From NCBI RefSeq assembly GCF_036543075.1, contig NZ_JAZHPF010000006.1:130580-194579 (forward strand): a DNA stretch of 64,000 bases, read 5' to 3'. A program made the translations under genes and the position numbers. This DNA comes from Deinococcus sp. YIM 134068. GTDB taxonomy: Bacteria > Deinococcota > Deinococci > Deinococcales > Deinococcaceae. The notes beneath the pieces are model-generated. The model ran no database searches. It saw nothing but the letters and a program-made list of their open reading frames with translations, and was not told the origin of the DNA. Positions 19,901-27,874 of this stretch are shown in pieces (the first letter of the stretch is position 1; each line of letters opens with the position of its first letter).

Positions 19901-20807
19901 GCACCAGGAATTTCCCCTGAGAGGCGAGCAGTTCAGCCCCTGAGACCTCGTACTCCGCTTCCAGCTGAACGCGAGCCCAGAGGGTGTCTTTCACTCGCTT
20001 GCCGGTGGCTGGTCCCTGAGCCGCGGTAGCGGGGGCAGGCGCCTCATCGGCCGGAGCCGCGGCGGGGGTGGTCTCAGAGGGCGAGTCCGTCTGCTCAGAG
20101 GGTGTGGGCTGGGCAGCCTCGGTGGCCACAGCCTCAGGTGCTGCTTGCGCCGACTTGAGTTCCGCGGCTGCCTTGCCTTCCCGCTGAACGGCGACCGGAC
20201 GGTAGCGGCCATTGACGGCCATACCTTCAAAAGCGTGCCCCTCGGGAAGGACAGCTGGCAATCTAACTTTCAGCACGCTGCCCTCAGGGATCTCGGCCAG
20301 GAAGCTCACTGCCATGCCGCTGGGGCGGTAGCCATTCGCGCCGGAGATGTCGAATGTCTCCTCGGGATTGCTGGCGACCTCGCGTAACCCTAGCACCCGC
20401 TCAACCTTTTCCTTCACAGCTTCGTTCTGCTTGATCTGTGCGGCGGGGCCCTCGGGATCCGGTGTACCTTCGGGCGCCTCGGCGGTCTCAGCGGAGGCGA
20501 AGTCAGCCTGATTGATGGCGTCCACGTCGCGGCGCGCCTCCTGGCTGGCCTGGAGGCCGGAGCCCCCTTGTGCGGTTGGGGCAGGATGCAGAACCCCCAC
20601 GCCGTAGCGCTTGGTGGGCGTGTCCTGGCTGATGATCTCCTGCTGCGACCCTTCCTCGGTCCAGGGACCGTGCATCTCCTGAATGGTCTTGAAGACAGGC
20701 AGCTTGGACAGATTCAGGGACTTGGCCCCCGGCACCGGGTCTGGCCCCACGAGCTCGCGGCGCAGGGCAGCGAGCAGCAAGGTGCGGTTGCGGACGTGTG
20801 CGTTCAT
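16911..20807 (-). CDS. drmA: DISARM helicase DrmA
   Basis: This 1298-aa SF2-type helicase has FPTGGGKTEAYLGL (Walker A, about residue 617), IIQDELHLIAGPLGSMTGLF (DExH-type box, about 852), STATIRAY (motif III, about 890) and IQVSGRVGRKWW (motif VI, about 1098). The insertion around residues 720-780 includes a Cys pair (CPWCGAQ) and a low-complexity Arg/Gly stretch. A Pro/Ala/Thr-rich linker lies near residues 230-265. These agree with DrmA, the core helicase of DISARM. The start overlaps the preceding gene by ATGA. Confidence 0.88.
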   Translation of the reverse strand: MNAHVRNRTLLLAALRRELVGPDPVPGAKSLNLSKLPVFKTIQEMHGPWTEEGSQQEIISQDTPTKRYGVGVLHPAPTAQGGSGLQASQEARRDVDAINQADFASAETAEAPEGTPDPEGPAAQIKQNEAVKEKVERVLGLREVASNPEETFDISGANGYRPSGMAVSFLAEIPEGSVLKVRLPAVLPEGHAFEGMAVNGRYRPVAVQREGKAAAELKSAQAAPEAVATEAAQPTPSEQTDSPSETTPAAAPADEAPAPATAAQGPATGKRVKDTLWARVQLEAEYEVSGAELLASQGKFLVLAPARSSGLEGLRLTVEILARPYGPASGNQRLVTVNLVNRTPGEDHPDQRSLFQSYFELQFEQDGEVQATILPYPKPPQVGDEEKSNALLYRNTPIFATGHGCAADWVTASTERAAALRAECLPVQELPSITPDIKRKVTRDGGEREETIEVPMLGLAGLKPGFDIEDSLQQICDGYEDWIGLREAEIPSLPAIHQPTAQAHLEACKRALKRMQRGRDYLVGDATAMQAFKWANHAILLQQIRGDLKPRLATYNAADDRSSISGVYPPVEVAAGEGRGNWRAFQIAFLLLSVESAAQGEHDDRDVVELIWFPTGGGKTEAYLGLTAFALFMRRLQDPQDSGVHVLMRYTLRLLTAQQFQRATALICAMEYLRQRHTQALGEAPFSAGIWVGGGTTPNRREDALKTLGKIVKGTGESNPFLLTKCPWCGAQMGPFEHAAPLEAEEDGRGRRGRHSRGRSRGKESRAQVSTLGYEDRGTTVSLHCPDAQCDFSEDLPIYVIDEDIYEHRPSLIIGTVDKFAMLAWRPEARSIFGIGLDGRREVSPPGLIIQDELHLIAGPLGSMTGLFEGVLEDLCTDDRNGRAIKPKLVCSTATIRAYREQVGALYARPRTELFPPPGLDVSDSFFAQYAREKDGKTLQRGRLYVGVNGPGHGSMQTTQVRTFSALLQFPKTLNLGNQDPWWTLLTFFNSLRELGTTVTLFQSDIPDYMKIIQERYKLDKGTVRSAWNVKELTGRLDTEEVPQAIRDLEVTTDNPDRQQPVDVCLASNIIEVGVDIGRLSLMAIVGQPKTTSQYIQVSGRVGRKWWERPGVVVMLYNASKARDRSHFEKFRSYHEQLYAQVEPTSVTPFSPRALDRGLRAALVAFVRQRGEMSESGPAKSPKTYPEELGEAFERLILDRVDKVDAAEKERVEEMLGKIQQEWAFLQKDKYQVTGSAGIDHPGLLTPAGQHVNPAARRMTWMTPQSMRNVDANCEAQITRLPDNDGMRRIQEGQTREQ

Positions 20808-22420
20808 TCGTACTCCTGCTCTTCCAGGGAGATGGGCCGACCCAGCCGGCGGGGAGTCACCCAGGCCTCCTGCTCAGAGATGCCTACCACGCTGTATGCC
20901 GTGAAAGTCCCGCCGCCTTCGCTGACCGGGAGGGTGAAGAGCTGTAGACCCTCGCGCTCCAGGGCAGTCAGGTCTGTCCCAGCAATAGCGGCGCGGATCA
21001 TCTGGCTGATGCGCTGCCCGGCCGAGTGCTGGGCAAAGCGGAGGCGTTCGGCGGCCTGGGCGATCTCGTCGGTGCGGGCTTCCATGCCGCAGAACGCGAC
21101 CAGAGCGCGGAAGTCCTCGTCACGCTGCGGACGCAGGTTGTCGTCTGTCTCCCAGTGCCGCACGTTCCCGACGCTCGCCTTGACGGCGCCGAGGTCGCGC
21201 AGCCGCCGCACGGCCTTTTCATAGGTCACGCAGCGGAAGACCTGCTGGCGCACCACCTTCTTCCATTCCTGGTGCGTCTGACGCGCGCGGACGCCCTCGC
21301 TTCCCAGCAACTGGCCCGCGAGGGTATCGAGCAGGTTGCCCGCGCCCTCGGTGCGCAGCAGAACATAGTCGCCAGGCTGAAGCTCATGAACCTTCAGCCG
21401 TTCCACCCGGTGCTTGCCCGGCTCATCGGGATCCAGGTGGAGCCCCAACACCGTCTCTTCCTCCTCGCACGCGAACCACACGCCCACAAAGCCCTGCAGG
21501 GCGTAAAGCCGGGCAGGAACGGCGTCCCGGGCCTCTTCGTCGTCGCCGGGTTCCAGCCGTTCGCGGGCCAGGAGCCGTTGCCAGTCCAGCGTGGGGAGGT
21601 GAAGTGCGATGGGTTCCTCGGCTGGGTCTTCCATGCCCTCAGGTGCCGTGCTCGAAGCCAGCTCCGGCGCAGAGGCCGTCACGAAGCTGGTGCCGGGCAG
21701 GCTCCGCTGGTTGAAGGGGAAGGCGGCCGGGTACTCAGCGTCATCCCAGACCCAGTGGTACTGCACCAGGTCGATCTGGGGCGAGCGCGGCGCGGTAAAG
21801 CACCACTCCGGGAACCAGCGGCTGCTCCCCAGGAAAATCTGCCTCGACACCATCCGTTCCCCCTGGAAAGCGAGAGGAGTGCTGACCCGCAGATTCAGCT
21901 GCTCTGCTTCCACCAGCGCTTCGACCGCGCGTACCACCCGGGTGTCCGCCAGGATCAGGGTGTGGTCGCTTGAACGCCGCAGCCAGAATTCCTGGTGGGT
22001 ATACCGGGTGATTTGCGTGGTGAGCCAGGCCCACAGAGGGGTGGTCGGTTCGGCGTGCAGGGTGTCCAGACTGGCCCGAATGCGTAGAACCACCTCGGCC
22101 AAGTTGGGGTAGAGCCGGGGGTAGCGTGAGATCGCCTCAGCGAGGAGCTCGGCCGCCTGATGGGGCCACAGCAGAGGGTGGTCGAAGGGCAGTGGCGTCG
22201 ACGCGCTGAGAAAGCTAAAGCGCCGTAGGCGCCGCAAGAGGGGGCCGCAGGTGTCCTCCCGTTGCTCGAGTTCCACCAGAAAGCCCAGGTGCCGGATATC
22301 TCGGTGCACCTGCCGCAGCACCGGGTGGTCAATCTGGTGTCGCAGGCGCTGGGCCTGATCGGGGCAGGTGTACAACTGATGGACCTGGAAGAGGGTGGTG
22401 CGCAGCGGTTCGCCCGTCAT
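20804..22420 (-). CDS. uncharacterised DISARM-operon protein, possibly DrmE-like C-terminal part
   Basis: The 538-aa protein sits where class 2 DISARM encodes DrmE. Its C-terminal half has LQPGDYVLLRTEGAGNLLDTL, then ASVGNVRHWETDDNLRPQRD and ERLRFAQHSAGQRISQMIR. I associate this block (a PGDxVLLR strand, then an NxxxWxxDxxxRP segment and an H-x3-G helix) with DrmE-like and related regulatory domains. The N-terminal half is helical and unassigned. It overlaps both neighbours by 4 bp (ATGA), so it is part of the system. The DrmE link is from memory and uncertain. Confidence 0.55.
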   Translation of the reverse strand: MTGEPLRTTLFQVHQLYTCPDQAQRLRHQIDHPVLRQVHRDIRHLGFLVELEQREDTCGPLLRRLRRFSFLSASTPLPFDHPLLWPHQAAELLAEAISRYPRLYPNLAEVVLRIRASLDTLHAEPTTPLWAWLTTQITRYTHQEFWLRRSSDHTLILADTRVVRAVEALVEAEQLNLRVSTPLAFQGERMVSRQIFLGSSRWFPEWCFTAPRSPQIDLVQYHWVWDDAEYPAAFPFNQRSLPGTSFVTASAPELASSTAPEGMEDPAEEPIALHLPTLDWQRLLARERLEPGDDEEARDAVPARLYALQGFVGVWFACEEEETVLGLHLDPDEPGKHRVERLKVHELQPGDYVLLRTEGAGNLLDTLAGQLLGSEGVRARQTHQEWKKVVRQQVFRCVTYEKAVRRLRDLGAVKASVGNVRHWETDDNLRPQRDEDFRALVAFCGMEARTDEIAQAAERLRFAQHSAGQRISQMIRAAIAGTDLTALEREGLQLFTLPVSEGGGTFTAYSVVGISEQEAWVTPRRLGRPISLEEQEYE

Positions 22421-23406
22421 CGGCTCCTCCGAAAGGCGAGGCCCTCTATGCCGGGCGGCACCGGGAACGTGAGATGGTGCCCAGCGCGCATCTTGAACGC
22501 CTGGTCAACAACACTGACCGCCTCGTCGAACCTCCGGTCCGTGCGGCTGAGCAGCACCAGATGGTGCTGGCGGCGCAGCGGATGGCGCCAGCGCAGGTAG
22601 GCGCCCGCGCCGTCGAAGATCACGACGGGGAAAGCCTGCAAATGCTGCAGGTGCGCCGCGTCGGCGTCGTTGGGGTCGGTGTTCGCAGGCAGCACGTCGC
22701 TGCTGAAGACCCTGCCTTCTGCCTGCCAGCGGCGAACCCGCAGCACACAGTCGACGGTCCCACTCAGGCGAGGGGCACCGGGAGTGGCGCCAGGGAGCTG
22801 GAGTTCCAGGGCTGCCTCGCGCCGCAGCAGACTATCTTGCCCAACGATCAGGCAGTCATGCCGATCATGGAACAGGTACTGCTCAGCCTCGCAGCCTTCC
22901 AGCATCTGGGCGAGCCAGGGATCATTGAAGGCCAACGCCTTGGCCCGCTTTGGCGTGCCAGCCCGCTGAATCACCAATTCCTGGAGCAGCTGTTCAGGCA
23001 CTTGCGTGGTGCCGTTCCTGCGCGTCTGAATGACCAGATAGCGGTGCCCATTGAGCTCGCGCCGGCCGATGACAGGAGCGATGGTGGCCTTTGCCTGATC
23101 TTTTTGGCGATAGCGCACCTGGACCTCACCGGTCATCACCCAGATTTCTTCGAACTGGTTAACGGCGGAGGTGCTGAGCTGACGGCGGGCGTGGACGGTG
23201 CCCAGGGCTGCAAAGACAGCCGCGAGGGTCCGAGTGGGGAGAGAGACGGCCAGGGTAATCGGCGGCTTAACAGGCTGCGTAGCCACAAGGTTCCCCGCGT
23301 CCATGAAGCTCTGTGCCCAGCTGGGAAGCGCCATCACTCGCCCCTTGGCTGGGTTGATCATCAGGGGCGGGCGATTTGGCACTCGCAAATTATCTTGAGC
23401 AGTCAC
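22417..23406 (-). CDS. uncharacterised DISARM-operon protein, 329 aa
   Basis: I do not recognise this gene. It is a mixed alpha/beta protein with no membrane segment and no clear catalytic motif. Visible blocks are PVIGRRELNGHRYLVIQTRR and the segment around EAEQYLFHDRHDCLIVGQDS. It lies between the methyltransferase and the DrmE-like gene and overlaps the latter by ATGA. Together the two proteins add up to about 867 aa, near the size of a single DrmE, so DrmE may be split here, or this may be a new component. Confidence 0.6.
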   Translation of the reverse strand: MTAQDNLRVPNRPPLMINPAKGRVMALPSWAQSFMDAGNLVATQPVKPPITLAVSLPTRTLAAVFAALGTVHARRQLSTSAVNQFEEIWVMTGEVQVRYRQKDQAKATIAPVIGRRELNGHRYLVIQTRRNGTTQVPEQLLQELVIQRAGTPKRAKALAFNDPWLAQMLEGCEAEQYLFHDRHDCLIVGQDSLLRREAALELQLPGATPGAPRLSGTVDCVLRVRRWQAEGRVFSSDVLPANTDPNDADAAHLQHLQAFPVVIFDGAGAYLRWRHPLRRQHHLVLLSRTDRRFDEAVSVVDQAFKMRAGHHLTFPVPPGIEGLAFRRSR

Positions 23407-23491
23407 GCTGAACGTCCTCCAGAAGCGTTGGCGTCAGCGTAGCGCCACGCTCCTCGGTCCCCTGCCGCAAATGTGGCCTCCAGGCTCGGAT

Positions 23492-24808
23492 TCAGGTAGG
23501 CACCCACTGGGGGGCATCCACCTGTCCCGCTTGGGGGGAGAACGCCAGGTCTTCGCCGGGGGCCGGGGTATCTTGGGCCTGCTGTGGTGCCAGCGCCACC
23601 AATTGCCGCTTGACCGTGCAGGCAATGCCGCGGGACATCAGAAAGGGCACGCCATTGCCCACGGTCTTGAACATATTCGACAGGCTCATGTCCGCGGGAA
23701 GCTCAAAGTCCCCGGGCATAGACTGAATGGCCAGCGCCTCTGCGACGCTCAGTCGGCGGGACTCGCTGGGATGCAGATGCACTTCGTTATTCCCGTAAGC
23801 GGCAGTCGCCGCGTAGCGCCAGCGGTGCAGGCGCTTGAAGGACTTGCGACTGACGTCGCCCTCGGGCACCTGCTGCATGCGCGTCAGCCCCTGGCGTGGC
23901 TGGAAGCGCTGGCGAGCGTTGGGGTGCTGCTCAACTTCGTTCTGACGGAACCAGTGATCGACGGTCAGGTTCGCTGGCAACCCAGCCGGGCAGGAACGGC
24001 TACTGCCTTCAAGGAACGGCTCGGTGGTGGGCCACGGCAGCTTCTTGATCTCGGCAGCCTTCTGCCCGATCTCCGCCTGCCAGAGTGAAGCGTCTAGGCG
24101 CCGCAGGCGCGGGACACGGAGACCCGCGCGCTGATACAGCGACTTGTGAAAGCCCACGATTACGACCCGCTCGCGGTCTTGCGCGACGCCATACTCCAGG
24201 GCATTCGCCAAGCGGGTGGCGAAGCGGTAGCCCGCGGCCGCCAGTTGCTCCTCAATCTCTTGCAGGTGCTCTGCGTGATTGCGCATCAAGCCCTTGACGT
24301 TCTCGAACACGAAGAAGTCCGGGCGGTGGGTGATGATCAGATCGACGTAGACCTGCGTGAGCCGCCCGTGGTCTCCGTCTTTGCCCCGGTGCTTGCCAGC
24401 ATTGGAAAAATCGGGGCAGGGCGGCCCCCCGATAAAGCCCACGGGCTTCCCCAGCGACCGGGCCGCCGCGATTTGCCGCTTGAGCCAGGCGCGCGCCCTC
24501 GGCGCCTGGAACACTTCGATGCTGCCCTGGAGGTAGCCCAGTTTGGGGGCAGGAGTGGGCGGGTGCATCCGCTGGCGGCTGTGCTGGTAGGCGGCCAGGA
24601 AAGGCGCGTGGTACTCGTTGACCAGCACTGGAAGGAAGCCCTCGCGCTCAAAGCCCAGGTCCAGGAAGCCGGACCCGCTAAAGAAAGAAAAAATCAGGCT
24701 GTGGTGCTCTGGACCGACCTGGAGGCCTTGGAGCGACGCGTCAGGCGCGATGCCACACGCCTCCAGCGTTGGAATGGTCTGACTGGCCGGCCCTGGGGAA
24801 CTCTGCAC
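23492..24808 (-). CDS. drmMII: C5-cytosine DNA methyltransferase (DrmMII type)
   Basis: Motifs of C5-MTases are in order: SFFSGSGFLDLGFE (I), GGPPCPDFSNAG (IV with catalytic Cys), FFVFENVKGL (VI), AQDRERVVIVG (VIII) and MFKTVGNGVP (X). It would methylate the host to protect it from the DISARM machinery. The frame is open to 24850, but a GTG at 24808 lies 10 nt behind a TATACT box (24824-24819), so a leaderless start there is likely. A 23406-23492 gap of about 85 nt separates it from the next gene. The C-terminal tail after motif X is Gln/Pro-rich. Confidence 0.85.
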   Translation of the reverse strand: MQSSPGPASQTIPTLEACGIAPDASLQGLQVGPEHHSLIFSFFSGSGFLDLGFEREGFLPVLVNEYHAPFLAAYQHSRQRMHPPTPAPKLGYLQGSIEVFQAPRARAWLKRQIAAARSLGKPVGFIGGPPCPDFSNAGKHRGKDGDHGRLTQVYVDLIITHRPDFFVFENVKGLMRNHAEHLQEIEEQLAAAGYRFATRLANALEYGVAQDRERVVIVGFHKSLYQRAGLRVPRLRRLDASLWQAEIGQKAAEIKKLPWPTTEPFLEGSSRSCPAGLPANLTVDHWFRQNEVEQHPNARQRFQPRQGLTRMQQVPEGDVSRKSFKRLHRWRYAATAAYGNNEVHLHPSESRRLSVAEALAIQSMPGDFELPADMSLSNMFKTVGNGVPFLMSRGIACTVKRQLVALAPQQAQDTPAPGEDLAFSPQAGQVDAPQWVPT

Positions 24809-24874
24809 GTGTGGGGTCAGTATACGGTTAGCACTTGTCACACGGGCCACATATCCAGCACATGGGCGGGCGGG

Positions 24875-25192
24875 TCAGGACTGAAGCTTGCCGCCCTTCA
24901 CGAACATGAAGTGCAGTTCGTCTCCATCGGGGTCCAGGATGCCCACCCAGAAGTTCTCGGCGTCCCGGGGGAAATCGGCCTCCCCGTCGGTGATGCCGAC
25001 CTGGTGACCGCCCGTTCCCGGCAGCTCGGCGACGAGCATCATGCAGCCGCCCCCGGTGTCCCAGCCCTGGAAGGAGAGATTCTCGAGGGTCCGCGCCCAG
25101 CCTGGGAGGCCGAGCTGGCGCAGCGCCGCGTTCAGGCCGTCTGGTTCGAGCGCATAGGCGCGCTGGGCGATGTCCTGGGCGAGGGTGTCCAT
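24875..25192 (-). CDS. hypothetical protein, 105 aa
   Basis: This small acidic protein has a helical start and a beta-rich second half (ENLSFQGWDTGGGCMMLVAEL, then the DFPRDAENFWVGILDPDGD region). I do not recognise it. It lies upstream of the methyltransferase gene in the same direction, 67 nt before its start. It may be a small member of the island, for example an inhibitor or antitoxin-like protein, but there is no direct evidence for a role. Confidence 0.5.
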   Translation of the reverse strand: MDTLAQDIAQRAYALEPDGLNAALRQLGLPGWARTLENLSFQGWDTGGGCMMLVAELPGTGGHQVGITDGEADFPRDAENFWVGILDPDGDELHFMFVKGGKLQS

Positions 25193-25389
25193 GGGACTAA
25201 CTCTACCGGGGACGTGGGCTCAGAAAGCAGGTCGAGCGTCTCCTGCGCGAGCTTCATGGCTGGATCCTGGGCATCGCAGTTCCGTCCCGCCAGAGGCCCC
25301 ACACCCGCCCCCCTCCCCATGCGCTACCGCCCCCGCTCGCCCCGCTGCTGGCCACCTGGCCATCGCTGGCGCCTGGGCGTGCGCCAACA

Positions 25390-25578
25390 CCCGTGAGCAG
25401 TTCGCGCTCGGGGACTTTCAGGGTGAGCTGAGCAAGGCGGCCACGCGGGGCCTAACCACCTACAGCAAGATGACCATGCAGATGTTGGGCGACCGTGAGA
25501 AGAAAGAGGCGCTCGCTCGCCGCGCTGCTGCTGGAGCTTGTGTATGACGGGCTACAGGAGGGAGGAACGCCGCGCTAA
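25390..25578 (+). pseudogene. possible degraded gene fragment
   Basis: One frame reads ANTREQFALGDFQGELSKAA and on through KMTMQMLGDREKKEALA, then a second frame continues LLLELVYDGLQEGGTPR to a TAA. The two pieces fit one helical C-terminus with a frameshift. I cannot name the family, and the rest of the 450-nt gap is empty apart from the hairpin at 25598. Confidence 0.25.
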
Positions 25579-25597
25579 TTCTGACGTGGCAGAGGGA

Positions 25598-25624
25598 GGC
25601 CAGCCCCGGAATCCGGGGCTGGCC
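25598..25624. terminator. 12-bp perfect hairpin downstream of DUF3732 gene
   Basis: GGCCAGCCCCGG and its exact complement are separated by AAT. There is no T tract, but the position 19 nt after the DUF3732 stop (25643, minus strand) fits a terminator usable from both sides. Confidence 0.6.
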
Positions 25625-25642
25625 ACTGTCTCGCGTGGAGCT

Positions 25643-26925
25643 TCAGCTACTTTCCTCCACGTATTCCGGCCAGTCCAGTGGGACCAGGTAGCCATCATGA
25701 TCGGTCCAGCGTCCCTTGGTGGCCTGAACAAAACGGGGATCATCTGCGAAATAGGCATGCTCGAGAACTATCACCTGCAAGGATTCGCCTCGCTCCACTT
25801 CTTTGAACAACAGATCGAAGTAGTTCTTTAGGTGGGCCCGGTCCTTCGATTCGAGCGGGCCGTCCTCGCCGATGATGACGGCCTCTCTCTGCTCACCTGC
25901 CGGGTCAGGTGGGAAATAAGGACGGCTGAGCTGATCGAAGAGCAGCACGCCGGGCACCGGGCGTCCGCGCTCGGCAAAGTGACGGTGGAAGGCGAGCATG
26001 GTCGCCACGTGCAAGCTCAGGTAGTTCTCGTCCGCGCCAATGTCGCGCATCTCGAGACGTCTGGTGGGCGCGATGATGCCGAGGGTCAGGTCGCGCGCGT
26101 TGAAGCTGACCGACGCGCCTTTGTACAGCTCTTCGAAGGGCAGGCCCCGCAGGATCTCGGTCGCGATGAAGTTCAGCCGCATGGTCATGTCCTGGAGGGC
26201 CTCAAGCTTGCTTTGATGGCCCAGTTCCTGCTCCAGTTCCGTGATCCTGGTCCTGACCTTCTCGTCCTCCTCGGCGCTGATGGCGCTCTCTACCGGGCAC
26301 TGCAGGTCGAGGTAGAACTTGATGGCTCCCCGCACTTCACCGCGCCGACGCTCCAGGTCCACCTGCTGGCGGGTGGCCTCGTCGCTGCGCGCGATCGCTT
26401 CGATCTGCCCATGGAGCTCCGTGAGCCGCCCGCGAAGGTCCGTGATCTGGTCTTTCCACTGCTGCACGTGACTGTCGAGCTTGGGGCGCTCGCGCTGCAC
26501 CATCGACAGGTCGCGCCGAATCCGGTCATGAGCCGAATGGATGGCCTGCTCCACCGCCGTCGTGCTTTCCAGCGGACTGTTGCAGATCGGGCAGGGGTGA
26601 TCTTCTTCGGCAGCTGGCAGCAAATTGACGACCTCTAGCCTGAGCTGCTGGCGCGTGGCCGTGTCCTGGAAGTCCTGCGAGGTCCCGATCATGGCTTGCG
26701 CGGCGCGCACCTGGCTGCGCAGCTCCGTGATCTGGCCCTCCACCCCTGCACGTTGGCTGTAAAGCTCGAGGAACGTTCCCGGATTCTCCCCGGCTGCGGC
26801 TCCCTCGGCCTCTCGCTCCAGGGCGCTTCTCAGCCCCACTGTAAGCTGCTCGGCGGTCTTCACCGCCTCCTCGGTGCGGATCAGATCGACGCTGCTCGCC
26901 TCCAGGAAGAGTTGCTGCGGTCCAG
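25643..26925 (-). pseudogene. DUF3732 SMC-like ATPase, 5'-truncated
   Basis: The readable part holds coiled-coil arms (heptad-rich Arg/Glu/Leu stretches on both sides), a zinc-hook-like CPICNSPL about a quarter of the way along, and a C-terminal ATPase half with VLLFDQLSRPYFPPD, the DUF3732 Walker-B-like signature. The N-terminal ATPase half with Walker A is missing. In-frame coding continues upstream of the first GTG (26863) to about 26925, where a stop and the integrase fragment begin. Such ATPases act in multi-component conflict systems. This copy has lost its 5' end by recombination. Confidence 0.7.
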
Positions 26926-27235
26926 GACCGTTTCAACCCTCTCCCTGGAAGCGATGCAGGCCCTTCAGCCCCTCCTGACGCAAGCCGGAGGTCCCCTGCA
27001 CGCCCCGGAACAGGCCGAGCGGGTCTTCTCCTACACCACCCCGGACGACCTGCGTTTGCAGATGTGGCGCACCTGCAAGAACGCCAACCTCCCCCACATC
27101 AGCCCCAGCGACCTGCGCAAGGCCGCGCTACGCGACCACCTGCCAGCCCGAGAAGGAACGGGCTACAGTCACCCTCAGGCACACAAGCGCGCCTTGAAAT
27201 ACGCGCAACAGGTCGCTGAAAAGGCCCAGGTGTAG
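26918..27235 (+). pseudogene. C-terminal fragment of second integrase-like gene
   Basis: The frame starts RTVSTLSLEAMQALQPL and ends RALKYAQQVAEKAQV. It lines up with the last third of the integrase at 12768-13622 (HTVTRLSDAALQALQAL and RATRLAQGLA). SPSDLRKAALRDHLP matches GDLRRASLRDHVH. A Tyr is present here at the position where the complete copy has Leu. The N-terminal two thirds are replaced by the DUF3732 gene, so this marks a recombination junction at the right border of the island. Confidence 0.7.
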
Positions 27236-27508
27236 CACAAGCACCTATCCGCTCCCCCTCCCGCCACCCTTGAGTTCTTCTGACGACCGGAAGTTGAGGT
27301 GCGGGTCAGCGGCACCACGGGTCAAAGTCCAGGGTTCCCAGAATCGGGCGTCGGTCACCCCTGCTTGTGTCGCTGTTGTTCACGCCCGACGATCCTTGGT
27401 TTGGGAAGGCATCGTCCGAAGAGGGAGGAATTACGGAGCGGAGGCCAGAATGCCTCCAGCTGCCAGGCTCGCGCTCACTGTCGCCGACAGCGCACAATGG
27501 GGTCAGCG

Positions 27509-27781
27509 ATGCGCTCCTCTTTCGTCTTCACCATCGTCGCGCCGGAAGGTGCCTGGCACGCCCACTTCAACCTGGAGCCTGGCCGCTGCTACGGCCCGAG
27601 CGAAGTGCCGGTGAACCATGGAGCGGCGGCTCTGCGTTCCCCCCATACGCTGAGGGTGGAAGCCGCCACGCTGCCGTCAGAGGAAGAGTTTCGGGAGTTG
27701 GCGGCCCGGGCGGCCACGCGAACTGCCGATCCCTCACCAGACCCGCTGCGCCAACTGCTGAACCTGCTCATTCCGTTCTGA
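27509..27781 (+). CDS. hypothetical protein, 90 aa
   Basis: A small protein beginning MRSSFVFTIVAPEGAWHAHF, with a beta-rich first half and an acidic helix near the end. No family is recognised. An in-frame ATG lies 12 nt upstream (27497). The stop is inside a strong hairpin. The preceding 270 nt hold no other convincing gene. Confidence 0.45.
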   Translation: MRSSFVFTIVAPEGAWHAHFNLEPGRCYGPSEVPVNHGAAALRSPHTLRVEAATLPSEEEFRELAARAATRTADPSPDPLRQLLNLLIPF

Positions 27782-27791
27782 GCAGGTTCAG
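27758..27791 (+). terminator. 13-bp hairpin overlapping stop of small ORF
   Basis: CTGAACCTGCTCA and its exact complement are separated by 8 nt. It probably ends the small plus-strand gene and may also serve the ZIP operon converging from the right. Confidence 0.6.
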
Positions 27792-27874
27792 GGGTCACCC
27801 CCCGGCCCCGCAGCGTCTTGAGGACAAGCAGCGCCGGACCTCATACACGTCGTCCGGCGCTTCAGGTAGAGCGC

